From the NCBI GenBank assembly GCA_036389715.1, contig DASVWH010000141.1, forward strand, positions 1 to 34,598: DNA of 34,598 nucleotides, read 5' to 3'. The notes beneath the pieces were generated by a model that did no database searches, was not told where the DNA came from, and was given only the letters and a program-made list of their open reading frames with translations. This stretch comes from DASVWH01 sp036389715 (GTDB taxonomy: Bacteria; Acidobacteriota; Blastocatellia; Pyrinomonadales; Pyrinomonadaceae). Both the position numbers and the translations under genes were made by a program. Of the stretch, positions 17,906 to 26,364 are shown one piece after another (position 1 is the first letter of the stretch; each line of letters begins with the position of its first letter).

Positions 17906-18526
17906 ATGAAGAAGAGATTTTATTCGATTGCCTTTGTTTGTACGTCATTCATCCTGTTGATGGCGGGCGCGGCGTGCGCGCAAGAGCAGCAGCAACCGGG
18001 CGGACTGTCGGCAGCGCCCCGGCAGCAGCCGTCTCAAACGCCGCCGCCGTCTCAAGCGCCAGCGGATGTCCGCATCAGGCTGACCGGGGCGGACGGAAAG
18101 ACGTATGACGTGGCCGAGATGCGCGGGCAGGTCGTCCTCGTCTCATTCGGCGCGACCTGGTGTCAGCCCTGCAACGACGAGCTGCGCGCCCTTGAGCAGT
18201 TGAAAAAAGAGTACAAGGACAAGCCGGTTAGGTTTCTCTGGGTGAGCATCGAGAGCGAGGAGGAGATTTCCGATTCGGGGCTGCGTGATTACGCCAAGCG
18301 GCTCAAGCTCTCCTTCCCCGTGCTGCGCGACCCGGAAAGGGCGACCTTCACGAAGTTTTCGACGCGGGTGCGCCTGCCCATGATCGTCTTCTTCGACAGG
18401 GAAGGAAAAATCTCGACGCCGAACCACGTCGGGATGGGCGCGATTCCGCTTTATATGTCAACGATGCGCGGAAGACTCGACAAACTGCTGGCGATGAGAC
18501 CGTCGGACAATGCCGCGGGCCGGTAG
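17906..18526 (+). CDS. TlpA-like thioredoxin-fold protein inside the nuo operon
   Basis: A 206-aa exported thiol-redox protein. Residues 1-25 form a signal peptide (MKKRFYSIAF, hydrophobic core ending GAACAQ); the cysteine at 24 is not in a convincing lipobox. Residues about 26-52 are a Gln/Pro-rich linker. The thioredoxin-like domain (about 55-200) has the active-site WCQPC (C86, C89) after VVLVSFGAT, and a cis-proline candidate in RVRLPMIVFFD. Family members reduce disulfides in periplasmic or membrane-bound proteins, for example in cytochrome c maturation. The ATG at 17906 was preferred over a TTG two codons upstream; GAGAAG lies 9 nt before it. Its place between nuoM and nuoN, with little spacing to nuoN, implies co-expression with complex I. 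Confidence 0.88.
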   Translation: MKKRFYSIAFVCTSFILLMAGAACAQEQQQPGGLSAAPRQQPSQTPPPSQAPADVRIRLTGADGKTYDVAEMRGQVVLVSFGATWCQPCNDELRALEQLKKEYKDKPVRFLWVSIESEEEISDSGLRDYAKRLKLSFPVLRDPERATFTKFSTRVRLPMIVFFDREGKISTPNHVGMGAIPLYMSTMRGRLDKLLAMRPSDNAAGR

Positions 18527-18554
18527 GCCATAGCACAGGGGCCGGATAGAAGCG

Positions 18555-20147
18555 ATGACCTTTCTCTTAGACCTGCAAATTCCTTCCCCGGACGTGAACT
18601 GGGGACTGATCCTGCCGGAGCTGATCGTCGCCCTCGCGGGCGTGGTCACGATGATGGTGGACGCCTTCGCTCGCCCCAGGCAGCGTTGGCTGACGGGCGG
18701 CATCTCGCTCGCGGGCCTCGGCGCGGCTGCCGCCGCTTCCATCTGGATGTGGGTTTCCTGGACCGGGAATCCCGCGCAGAATTTCAACGGGATGATCGTC
18801 TTCGACGAGCTGCGGCTGAGCTTCACGCTGATTTTCCTGTTGGTCTCGGCGCTGACGATTCTAATCTCGATGGTCTGGGTCGAAGGCGAGCGGCTTCCGG
18901 CCGGAGAGTTTCATTCGCTGCTGCTTTTCGCCACCGTCGGGATGATGTTGATGGCTTCGGGCAACGACCTGGTGATTATCTTCCTGGGGCTGGAAATCCT
19001 CTCCATCGCGACCTACGTGATGGCCGGATTCCGCCGCACGGACCTGCGCTCGAATGAATCGTCGCTCAAATATTTCATCCTGGGCTCGTTCTCTTCCGCC
19101 TTCCTGCTCTACGGCATCGCGCTCGTTTACGGGGCGACGGCGACGCGCGGCGGGTTGCCCGGCACGACCAACATCACGGCCATCGCCTCGCAGCTGGACG
19201 ATGCGAGGTATCCGATGCTGCTCATCGCGGGCGCGGCCTTGATGCTCGTCGGGTTCGGGTTCAAGATTGCGACCGCCCCTTTCCACGTCTGGACGCCGGA
19301 CGTTTACGAGGGAGCGCCGACGCCCGTTACGGCCTTCATGGCGGCCGGGCCGAAGGCGGCCGGTTTCGCCTCCTTCCTGCGCGTCTTCGTCTTCGGATTT
19401 CCGTTCGTCGCGGCGGCGATGGGCTCTTCGCTCTCGGCGCAGGCAAACGCCGCCTGGGTCAACGCGATGATCGTGATGGCGATGCTGACGATGACGGTCG
19501 GCAACGTCGTCGCCATCGTCCAGAACAACGTCAAGCGGATGCTGGCCTATTCGTCAATCGCTCACGCGGGCTACGCCCTGGTCGGGTTCGTCGCCGCGGG
19601 CGCGACGGGCGACGCCGCCATCCGCAGCGAAGCGCTGGCCTCCGTCGCATTCTATATGCTGACTTACGCCGTGATGAATCTGGGGGCCTTCGCCGTCGTC
19701 ACGCTGATCGCGCGCGGCGGCGACCGGCGCACGGAGGTCGAGGATTACAACGGCATAGGCTTTCGCGCTCCCGGACTGGCCTTTACGCTCGCACTCTTTC
19801 TGCTGAGCCTCCTGGGACTGCCGCTGACGGCCGGATTCATGGGCAAAGTGATGGTCTTTCGCGCCGCGCTCAGCGCCGGGTCTCTGACGCAGAACTCGAT
19901 CTTCTATGTGCTGGTCATCGTCGCCGTGCTCAACACGGCCGTCTCGGCCTACTATTACCTGCGTTTGATTATCGTCATGTTCTTCCGCGAACGGACGACC
20001 GAATGGACTGCCCCCCGTGTGCCTGCGAGTCTTGCGCTGGCCCTGGTTATCACTGTGCTCGGCGTCTTCTACCTGGGACTCTTTCCGGGCCGGGTAATAG
20101 ATGCGTTTAAGCGAGAGCCGGTCGCCGCGGCGCGGGCCGCACGTTGA
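18555..20147 (+). CDS. nuoN: NADH-quinone oxidoreductase subunit N
   Basis: A 530-aa ND2-like antiporter subunit with about 14 membrane helices. Marks are LGLEILSIATYVMAGFRRTD (TM5 glutamate), SLKYFILGSFSSAFLLYGIAL, FKIATAPFHVWTPDVYEGAP with PTPVTAFMAAGPKAAGF, and VKRMLAYSSIAHAGY. The length is slightly above the E. coli protein. ATG start with a weak GATAGAAG upstream. The stop TGA overlaps the TTG start of the next gene (TTGA). Confidence 0.96.
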   Translation: MTFLLDLQIPSPDVNWGLILPELIVALAGVVTMMVDAFARPRQRWLTGGISLAGLGAAAAASIWMWVSWTGNPAQNFNGMIVFDELRLSFTLIFLLVSALTILISMVWVEGERLPAGEFHSLLLFATVGMMLMASGNDLVIIFLGLEILSIATYVMAGFRRTDLRSNESSLKYFILGSFSSAFLLYGIALVYGATATRGGLPGTTNITAIASQLDDARYPMLLIAGAALMLVGFGFKIATAPFHVWTPDVYEGAPTPVTAFMAAGPKAAGFASFLRVFVFGFPFVAAAMGSSLSAQANAAWVNAMIVMAMLTMTVGNVVAIVQNNVKRMLAYSSIAHAGYALVGFVAAGATGDAAIRSEALASVAFYMLTYAVMNLGAFAVVTLIARGGDRRTEVEDYNGIGFRAPGLAFTLALFLLSLLGLPLTAGFMGKVMVFRAALSAGSLTQNSIFYVLVIVAVLNTAVSAYYYLRLIIVMFFRERTTEWTAPRVPASLALALVITVLGVFYLGLFPGRVIDAFKREPVAAARAAR

Positions 20148-20740
20148 CCGTCCCCCGACTGTTCGAGACAGGCTCCCCCTCTCTTGTTGCCGTGACTAAG
20201 CCAGGCGAAAGCATCGCTTTAACAGGTGCGGCCGCGCTCGGGTCGGCGGCGTCCTCTTCGGTCGCCGGAGCAGCCGCAGAGGTCAGGGCGTCGCTTGCGG
20301 AATTATGGCTGCCGCGTATCTACCGCGAGCGCATTCTGCCGATGCGGACGCGCTCTCATCAACTGGAAGTGCCCGCCCGCCAGGCGAGCGTCGAGGTGCA
20401 GCACACGCTGCTCGGCGTCGAGTTAAAGATCGGGCGACACAGGATGATGTGCCCTGACCTGGCGACGGCACGCTATCTGGCCGTCTTTGCGCGCGCCGGT
20501 TGCCGGGAGGTGGCGGTTCCTTACGACATCTCGCAGATTTCGAGCATCGCCGATCAACTCGAATCATCCTGGCATCGCATGCTATTATTAGTTGAGCATG
20601 TTGCCGCAGAGCGGAGCGCGGCTTTCCGCTCAAGGCTGCGCAGCCTGCTGCTGGCGGACGTGCGCGGGGAGATTAGAGAGGCTGGCGCTGGAACGCCAGT
20701 GCCTGCATTTAACCAGAACACCAAACAGCGGCGCGCTTAA
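20144..20740 (+). CDS. Conserved protein of unknown function, translationally coupled to nuoN
   Basis: A 198-aa soluble protein read from a TTG that overlaps the nuoN stop by 3 nt. Residues 1-50 are Ala/Ser-rich and probably disordered, so a later start is possible. The core (about 52-155) looks like a real folded domain: ELWLPRIYRERILPMR, then LEVPARQASVEVQHTLLGVELKIGRHRMMCPDL, TARYLAVFARAGCREVAVPYDISQIS and a C-terminal helix around SSWHRMLLLVEHVAAE. There is no signal peptide, membrane helix or known catalytic motif. I do not recognise the family. Position suggests co-expression with complex I, but a role there is only inference. Confidence 0.65.
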   Translation: MTVPRLFETGSPSLVAVTKPGESIALTGAAALGSAASSSVAGAAAEVRASLAELWLPRIYRERILPMRTRSHQLEVPARQASVEVQHTLLGVELKIGRHRMMCPDLATARYLAVFARAGCREVAVPYDISQISSIADQLESSWHRMLLLVEHVAAERSAAFRSRLRSLLLADVRGEIREAGAGTPVPAFNQNTKQRRA

Positions 20741-20777
20741 GCCACGGAGGGCTCGTGCACGCTCCTTTTACCGAAAG

Positions 20778-21722
20778 ATGGCGGAAGAGATATTGCTGAA
20801 CCAGAACACACAGATTGACGCGCCGGAGCCCCTTCCATTCCCTTTCAACCAACGCACCTTTTGCCGCTACGAGCCGATTGAAAAGCGTATCGAGGCTGCG
20901 CGCGTGCTGGTCATAGACGACCTGCTGCGTCACGAAGGCGACATCTCCGAGACGGCTTTCAAGGAGTGGGGGCGGCAGGTTTCGACGCATCTCAACCGCG
21001 AGCGCGAGATCGCCTCGCTGGCCATCGAAAATATCCTCAACAACATCTCGCGCCTCGTCAAGAATCCAGAGACGCGGGTCGCACATTACTCGGAGATTGC
21101 CGCGGCGGTCAGGGACTTTAATCCGCAGGCCGTCGTCCTGAGCGGTACGCTGCGCGACTTCGACTACTACAATCCGCGCCAGTTGGAAGAGTTCGGCAGC
21201 TTCATGAGGCAGACGCAGACGCCCGTGCTCGGCATCTGCGGCGGCCATCAACTGGTCGGGATGAGCTTCGGGGCGCGCGTCCTGACGCTCGATCACCACC
21301 AGCAGCACGAGCGGCGCGAGGGTCGCCCGTTTGAATACCAGTACCGCTTCATACGCATCACGGACCCGGCCGACCCCATCTTCTCCGGCATCCAGAACAA
21401 GGAGTCCGGCATCTGGCAGGACTACACGACGGAGGCACGCATCCTGCGTGTCTGGCAAAATCACGGTCTCCAGCTCGACATCGTTCCCGAAGGATTCCAG
21501 CTGCTGGCGACGGCGTATCTCTGCCGCAATCAGATGATGGTCAAGCGCACGGACGGCCAACTAATCTACACGGTTCAGTTTCACCTCGAAAAGTCATTCG
21601 AGGACTGGGACAAACGCCGCGCGACGCGTTGGGAGCACCCAAACGAATCGCGCGACGGGCGCATCATCTTCGAGAATTTCCTGCGCGAATCCCTTAAGCA
21701 CGGCAGCGATTCCAGAGAGTAA
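20778..21722 (+). CDS. Stand-alone class I glutamine amidotransferase
   Basis: A 314-aa protein with a class I (triad) glutaminase domain at about 110-310. Nucleophile C154 sits in VLGICGGHQLVG after the PQAVVLSGT strand, and H269/E271 in QFHLEKS complete the triad (HLE instead of the common HPE). The N-terminal 110 residues include ARVLVIDDLLRHEGD and a helical region and do not match a synthase domain I know. Class I domains transfer ammonia from glutamine to a partner; here no partner synthase is adjacent, so the substrate is unknown. Start ATG 20778 was chosen because the frame upstream (to 20592) overlaps the previous gene and encodes Arg/Cys-rich shadow sequence. It lies 37 nt after the 198-aa gene, probably the operon end. 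Confidence 0.82.
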   Translation: MAEEILLNQNTQIDAPEPLPFPFNQRTFCRYEPIEKRIEAARVLVIDDLLRHEGDISETAFKEWGRQVSTHLNREREIASLAIENILNNISRLVKNPETRVAHYSEIAAAVRDFNPQAVVLSGTLRDFDYYNPRQLEEFGSFMRQTQTPVLGICGGHQLVGMSFGARVLTLDHHQQHERREGRPFEYQYRFIRITDPADPIFSGIQNKESGIWQDYTTEARILRVWQNHGLQLDIVPEGFQLLATAYLCRNQMMVKRTDGQLIYTVQFHLEKSFEDWDKRRATRWEHPNESRDGRIIFENFLRESLKHGSDSRE

Positions 21723-21800
21723 AGAGCGGCGCAGGCCTCACACAGGATTTCGAGCCGCGCTCGCTCAGATGCCGAGCCGCTCGAAGGTCCTGAAAGTTCT

Positions 21801-21998
21801 CTAGCCCTCTGATGCCGGTTCGAGGTCATCAATAATACCTGCGCCCGCGGCCTGCTGCCTGACCATCTCTATCGTCTCCGCGCAGCTCTCTTTACGCTGG
21901 TACATCCCGCCCGAAGACGCGATCAACTCCTGGTTATCGCCGAACAAATACCAGCCGTAAAACTCATTCTCGTCCTGGTAGTACCTGAAGATAGCCAT
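21801..21998 (-). CDS. DUF1508 (YegP-like) small protein
   Basis: A 65-aa protein with one DUF1508 repeat: MAIFRYYQDENEFYGWYLF, then IIASS-type ELIASSGGMYQRKESC and ETIEMVRQQA. E. coli YegP has two such repeats; this one has a single copy. Function of the family is unknown. The start is fixed by GGAGGAG 5 nt upstream, so a longer 108-codon reading from 22127 is rejected. It is transcribed opposite to, and divergently from, mutS. Confidence 0.9.
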   Translation of the reverse strand: MAIFRYYQDENEFYGWYLFGDNQELIASSGGMYQRKESCAETIEMVRQQAAGAGIIDDLEPASEG

Positions 21999-22003
21999 GA
22001 TTT

Positions 22004-22010
22004 CTCCTCC
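22004..22010 (-). promoter_or_regulatory. Strong ribosome binding site of the DUF1508 gene
   Basis: On the minus strand GGAGGAG sits 5 nt before the ATG at 21998. It is the strongest Shine-Dalgarno match in the window and fixes the start of this 65-aa gene. Confidence 0.85.
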
Positions 22011-22291
22011 GTCCAAGAGATTCCCAGGCTCTGAAGCCTCGCTTCGACCGCGCTCACGAAAGTGGCGGCGAGCCCGTTTTCGGGAACGCTCCGGGAGCAA
22101 CATATCTGCCCGGTTGCCTGCCTGCAAGCCGAATCCGTTGGCCCTGAGGTTTGCAGTCGGCGGGGGTCGCGCGCTGCGGGCGGCTGGCGGCTTGCGTTGC
22201 GTGCTGGCCTGCGTGTAGGCTTCTTACTTTAGTAGGTTGATGGCTGACGCCTGTCCGTGCGTGCTCTAGCGCCTCTCAAGAACGAACACCT

Positions 22292-25078
22292 ATGGCCACT
22301 TCGACGCCGATGTTGCGGCAGTATGATGAACTGAAGCGGCAGCATCCGGGGACGCTGCTCTTTTTCCGCCTGGGCGATTTCTACGAGCTTTTTTTCGAGG
22401 ATGCCGTGACGGGCGCGCGCGAGCTGGAGATCACGCTGACGGCGCGTCATAAGGAGCGCGGAGACCCGATTCCGATGTGCGGCGTGCCGCATCACGCGGC
22501 TTCGGGCCATATCGCGCGGCTGGTCCGCAAGGGCTACCGCGTCGCCATCTGCGAGCAGACGGAAGACCCTTCGCAGACGAAAAAGCTGGTCCGCCGCGAA
22601 GTCGTCCGCATCGTCACGCCCGGCACGGCCATCGATTCGCAGATGGTCGAAAGCCGCGAGACCGTCTATCTGGCCGCCGTGTGCGGGACGGGCGAGCGCA
22701 TGGGCGCGGCATTCCTCGATCTCTCGACGGGCGAGTTCCGCGCCACCGAAGCCTCCGGGAGAGACGCCTGGGCGCGCATCCGCGCCGACATCGAATCCTA
22801 CGCCCCGCGTGAAATACTCTTCCCGGCTTCGCTCGCGCCGCTCATCCAGAGCCCGCGCGACACAGCAGCACAGACAGAGCCGCTGGCGTTGAATAACGGT
22901 CAGAACGGCCAGGCCGGTGCGCGTTCAAATGCCGCAGCGGCAAACAACGCGCCTTCGTCGGAAGCCTTCGCGGGCGCGGCCCTGACGCCGCTCGACGATT
23001 GGCTCTGGCAGGGCCAATCCTGCGCCAGGCAGCTGTGCGACCAGTTCGGCGTGCTCTCGCTCGAAGGCTACGGGCTGGAAGGCAAAGATGAAGCAGTCCG
23101 GGCCGCCGGGGCTTGCCTGCGCTACGCGCAGGAGACGCAGCGCGCGGCCGCCACGCACATCTCGGAGCTAACCTACTTCGAGCCGCAGGACCACCTCATT
23201 CTCGATCAGGTGACGGTGCGGAACCTGGAATTGACGGAGGCGCAGGGCGGCGGGCGTGCCCGCTCGCTGCTCGACGTGATTGACGAGACGGTGACGGGCA
23301 TGGGCCTGCGCCTGCTGCGTTCCTGGATGCTGCGCCCTTCCGTTCAGCGCGGCGAGATCGAAGCGCGGCTCGGCGCGGTCGAAGAGCTGCGTGCTTCGCA
23401 GATAGAGCGCGACAGGCTTCGGGTCCTGCTCAAGGAGGTCTCCGACCTGGAGCGCCTGGCCGGGCGGCTCAACATGAACTCGGCCTCGCCGCGCGACCTG
23501 AACGCACTCCTGCGCTCGCTCAACCAGGTTCCTTTGATACGGGGCGCGCTCTCTGATGCCGAATCTTCACTGCTACAGGTTCTCTACGAGAGCATGGACG
23601 AGCTGGCGGCGGTGCGTTCGTTAATCGCGGGCGCAATCGCGGATGACCCTCCGGCGAAGCTGAGCGATTGCGGCGTGGTCCGGGACGGTTATTCGAGCGA
23701 GCTGGACGAGCTGCGCTCGATCAGCCGCAACGCCAAGCAGACCATCGCCACGCTCGAAGCCAGGGAGCGTTCGCGCTCGGGCATCAACAGCCTGCGGATT
23801 CGCTACAACGGCGTCTTCGGCTACTTCATAGAGGTCTCGAAGGCCAGCGCGGCGCGCGTCCCTGCCAATTATGAGCGGCGGCAAACCCTGGCCAATGCCG
23901 AGCGCTACACGACGCCCGAGCTGAAGGATTGGGAGACGCGCGTGCGCGGCGCGGACGACCGCATCATGCAGCTCGAAGCCGAAATCTTCGGCCAGCTCTG
24001 CCTGGACGTGAGCGCCCAGACGAAGGGGATTCAGGCGACCGCGCGCGCCCTGGCCGTGCTCGACGCTCTCAGCTCGCTGGCGGAGACGGCCGCGCGGCGC
24101 GGCTACGTGCGCCCCTCGCTGCACGACGGCGACGAGATAGAGATCGTGCAGGGCCGCCATCCGGTCATCGAAGCCGCGAGCACGGAGCCCTTCATCCCGA
24201 ACGATCTTTACATGAACAATTCGACGGACAGGCTGCTCATCATCACCGGCCCGAACATGGGCGGCAAGAGCACTGTCCTGCGCCAGGCTGCGATCATCTC
24301 CATCCTCGCGCAGATGGGTTCGTTCGTCCCTGCCGGGAAGGCACGCCTGCCCGTGCTCGACAGGGTCTGGACAAGGGTCGGGGCGTCGGACGATCTGGCG
24401 CGCGGGCGCTCGACTTTCATGGTCGAGATGACGGAGACGGCCGCGATTCTTCATAGCGCGACGCCGCGCTCGCTGGTGCTGCTCGACGAAATAGGACGCG
24501 GGACCGCGACCTTCGACGGGCTCTCAATCGCCTGGGCGGTCGCGGAGTTTCTGCACGATTCGGCCGAGCACGCGGCCAAGACGCTCTTCGCGACACACTA
24601 TCACGAGCTGACGGAGCTGGCCGAGAGATTGCCCGGCGCGCAGAACTACCAGATAACCGCCGCCGAGCGCGAGGGCGAGGTTATCTTCCTGCACAGGCTT
24701 GAGCGCGGCAGCGCCTCCAAATCCTACGGGATAGAGGTGGCGCGCCTGGCCGGGATGCCCTCTTCGGTGCTCGCGAGGGCGCGCGATGTGCTGGCCCGGC
24801 TGGAACGCTACGAGCTGGATGTTTTTGCCGACGGCGAGCAGCACCCGCCCGGCAACGGCTCGCCGCCTCCGACCGAATGGGACGAATGGGCGCTCGACGA
24901 AGCGGGCCTCAAGAGCGCGGCCAGGCGTGCCAGGCAGAAGCGCATCGCTGCGCAGGCCACGCTCTTCGACGCCGCGAATCAGGCTATCCTTGACGAGCTG
25001 CGCGGCATTGATGTAGAAACCTTGAAGCCGGAAGAAGCGGTTGATATTCTCCTGAGATTGCGCCAGCGAGTCATTTAA
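22292..25078 (+). CDS. mutS: DNA mismatch repair protein MutS
   Basis: A 928-aa mismatch-recognition ATPase. The N-terminal domain has TPMLRQYDELK and the mismatch-wedge F30-Y31-E32 in GDFYELFFEDA. ATPase motifs: Walker A GPNMGGKST at 653-661, Walker B LLDEIGRGTATFDG with D732, and FATHYHELTELAE. This is MutS1 rather than MutS2: it has domain I and no Smr domain. It is longer than E. coli MutS (853 aa), partly from an Ala/Asn/Gln-rich linker near residues 190-230 between domains I and II/III and a polar C-terminal stretch near 845-880. ATG start; no strong ribosome binding site. No mutL lies in the window. Confidence 0.97.
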   Translation: MATSTPMLRQYDELKRQHPGTLLFFRLGDFYELFFEDAVTGARELEITLTARHKERGDPIPMCGVPHHAASGHIARLVRKGYRVAICEQTEDPSQTKKLVRREVVRIVTPGTAIDSQMVESRETVYLAAVCGTGERMGAAFLDLSTGEFRATEASGRDAWARIRADIESYAPREILFPASLAPLIQSPRDTAAQTEPLALNNGQNGQAGARSNAAAANNAPSSEAFAGAALTPLDDWLWQGQSCARQLCDQFGVLSLEGYGLEGKDEAVRAAGACLRYAQETQRAAATHISELTYFEPQDHLILDQVTVRNLELTEAQGGGRARSLLDVIDETVTGMGLRLLRSWMLRPSVQRGEIEARLGAVEELRASQIERDRLRVLLKEVSDLERLAGRLNMNSASPRDLNALLRSLNQVPLIRGALSDAESSLLQVLYESMDELAAVRSLIAGAIADDPPAKLSDCGVVRDGYSSELDELRSISRNAKQTIATLEARERSRSGINSLRIRYNGVFGYFIEVSKASAARVPANYERRQTLANAERYTTPELKDWETRVRGADDRIMQLEAEIFGQLCLDVSAQTKGIQATARALAVLDALSSLAETAARRGYVRPSLHDGDEIEIVQGRHPVIEAASTEPFIPNDLYMNNSTDRLLIITGPNMGGKSTVLRQAAIISILAQMGSFVPAGKARLPVLDRVWTRVGASDDLARGRSTFMVEMTETAAILHSATPRSLVLLDEIGRGTATFDGLSIAWAVAEFLHDSAEHAAKTLFATHYHELTELAERLPGAQNYQITAAEREGEVIFLHRLERGSASKSYGIEVARLAGMPSSVLARARDVLARLERYELDVFADGEQHPPGNGSPPPTEWDEWALDEAGLKSAARRARQKRIAAQATLFDAANQAILDELRGIDVETLKPEEAVDILLRLRQRVI

Positions 25079-25221
25079 GGGCGGCCGGAGGCGCAAAACC
25101 GGGCGCGGCAAAGCCGGGGCGTCCTTCGCGCCGCCGCCATCGAAAGGTCGCGTCCCGAAACTTCTCTCTCCTTCATTGAAGTCTTCAACAGGTCAGGCTA
25201 ACGGTTGGGCTTATCTTTCAC

Positions 25222-26364
25222 ATGGTTGATTCTTTAACTTCGCTCCCCCTCGAACAACAGATCGGACAACTCTTCTACATCGGGCTGCCGGGCATGGAGT
25301 TTGATGCCGAGACGCGCTCTCTGGTCGAAGAGGTCCAGCCCGGCGGCGTGATTATCTTCGGACGCAACGTGGCCGCGCCCGAGCAGTTGCGCGGGCTTCT
25401 AGACGGCGTGCGCGAGCTGCTGCCCGTCGAGCCGCTGGCCGGGATAGACCAGGAGGGCGGCCTGGTTGACCGCCTGCGCCGCATCTGCACGCCGATGCCC
25501 GCCGCGCGCACCATTCGCCAGCACGGCGATCTCTCGGCGGCGCGCTCGCTCGGGCGCATCACGGGCGAGGCCCTGCGACTGCTCGGCTTCAACATGAATT
25601 TCGCGCCCGTCATGTCCATCATGAGCGAGGAGCGCGACCTGCTCTCCAACGGGCTCTACTCGCGCTCCTACGGACGCTCGCCCGGCGAAGTGCTCGGCTA
25701 CACGATGGTCTACCTGCGCGCGTTGCAGGGCACGGGCTGCATGGGGTGTCTCAAGCATTTTCCGGGCATCGGCGCGGGCGAAGTGGATACGCACGACGAG
25801 ATGGCGATAGTCAATCTCTCGCACGACGACCTGATGGCGCAGGACCTCGCGCCCTACATAGAGCTGTTCCAGCGCGAGGACGACCGCGTGCGCGCAGTGA
25901 TGGTCAGTCACGGCGGCTTTCCCAACATCGTTGACATCCGCAAGGGAGTGGCTGGCGGACATCTCGAACCCGCTTCCCTGAGCTACAGCATCTCGACGAA
26001 ACTCTTGAGAGACGAGCTTGGCTACAAACATCTGGTCCTAACTGATGATCTGGAGATGGGCGCTATCTCCAAGCACTACCAGATTGAAGAGGCCGTCCTG
26101 CGCGCTTTTCAGGCCGGGCAGGATATGCTCTTGATCTGCTCGCGGCCGGAGCTTATCCGGCGCGGCTACCAGGCCCTGCTCAAAGCGGCGCGGACGAATG
26201 AGATTTCAAAGGAGCGGATAGAGGCATCACTGCTCCGCATCAGTGACTTTAAAGCCCTCGTCCAGCCGCCGCTGGCCTTCGACGGCGAGCGTTTTCAAAG
26301 ACTCTCGGATGAAGTCCGGGAATTGAACCGGACATTGAACTATTCTTACGGAGGACCCATTTAA
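25222..26364 (+). CDS. nagZ: Glycoside hydrolase family 3, NagZ-like beta-N-acetylhexosaminidase
   Basis: A 380-aa single-domain GH3 enzyme. NagZ removes N-acetylglucosamine from anhydro-muropeptides in peptidoglycan recycling. Marks: QLFYIGLPG, GGVIIFGRN, GIDQEGGLVDRL (76-80 DQEGG), NMNFAPVMSI, the NagZ-type KHFPGIG (178-184) with D189 and H191 of the catalytic Asp-His dyad, and the nucleophile D275 in VLTDDLEMGAI. No signal peptide is visible, which fits a cytoplasmic NagZ. ATG start at 25222. Its TAA overlaps the ATG of the next gene by one base, implying coupling with the binding protein. Confidence 0.92.
   Translation: MVDSLTSLPLEQQIGQLFYIGLPGMEFDAETRSLVEEVQPGGVIIFGRNVAAPEQLRGLLDGVRELLPVEPLAGIDQEGGLVDRLRRICTPMPAARTIRQHGDLSAARSLGRITGEALRLLGFNMNFAPVMSIMSEERDLLSNGLYSRSYGRSPGEVLGYTMVYLRALQGTGCMGCLKHFPGIGAGEVDTHDEMAIVNLSHDDLMAQDLAPYIELFQREDDRVRAVMVSHGGFPNIVDIRKGVAGGHLEPASLSYSISTKLLRDELGYKHLVLTDDLEMGAISKHYQIEEAVLRAFQAGQDMLLICSRPELIRRGYQALLKAARTNEISKERIEASLLRISDFKALVQPPLAFDGERFQRLSDEVRELNRTLNYSYGGPI

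Noticed and set aside
20592..20777. Longer N-terminus for the glutamine amidotransferase
   Set aside because: The added 62 codons overlap the 198-aa gene and read as Arg/Cys/Leu-rich shadow sequence; the ATG at 20778 gives a sensible N-terminus.
22011..22291. Promoter for mutS
   Set aside because: TTGCGT with TAGGCT at an 18-nt spacing near 22193-22222 is too weak to call; nothing better was seen in this divergent gap.
25079..25138. GC-rich inverted segment after mutS as a terminator
   Set aside because: Only short stems with bulges can be drawn and no U-run follows.
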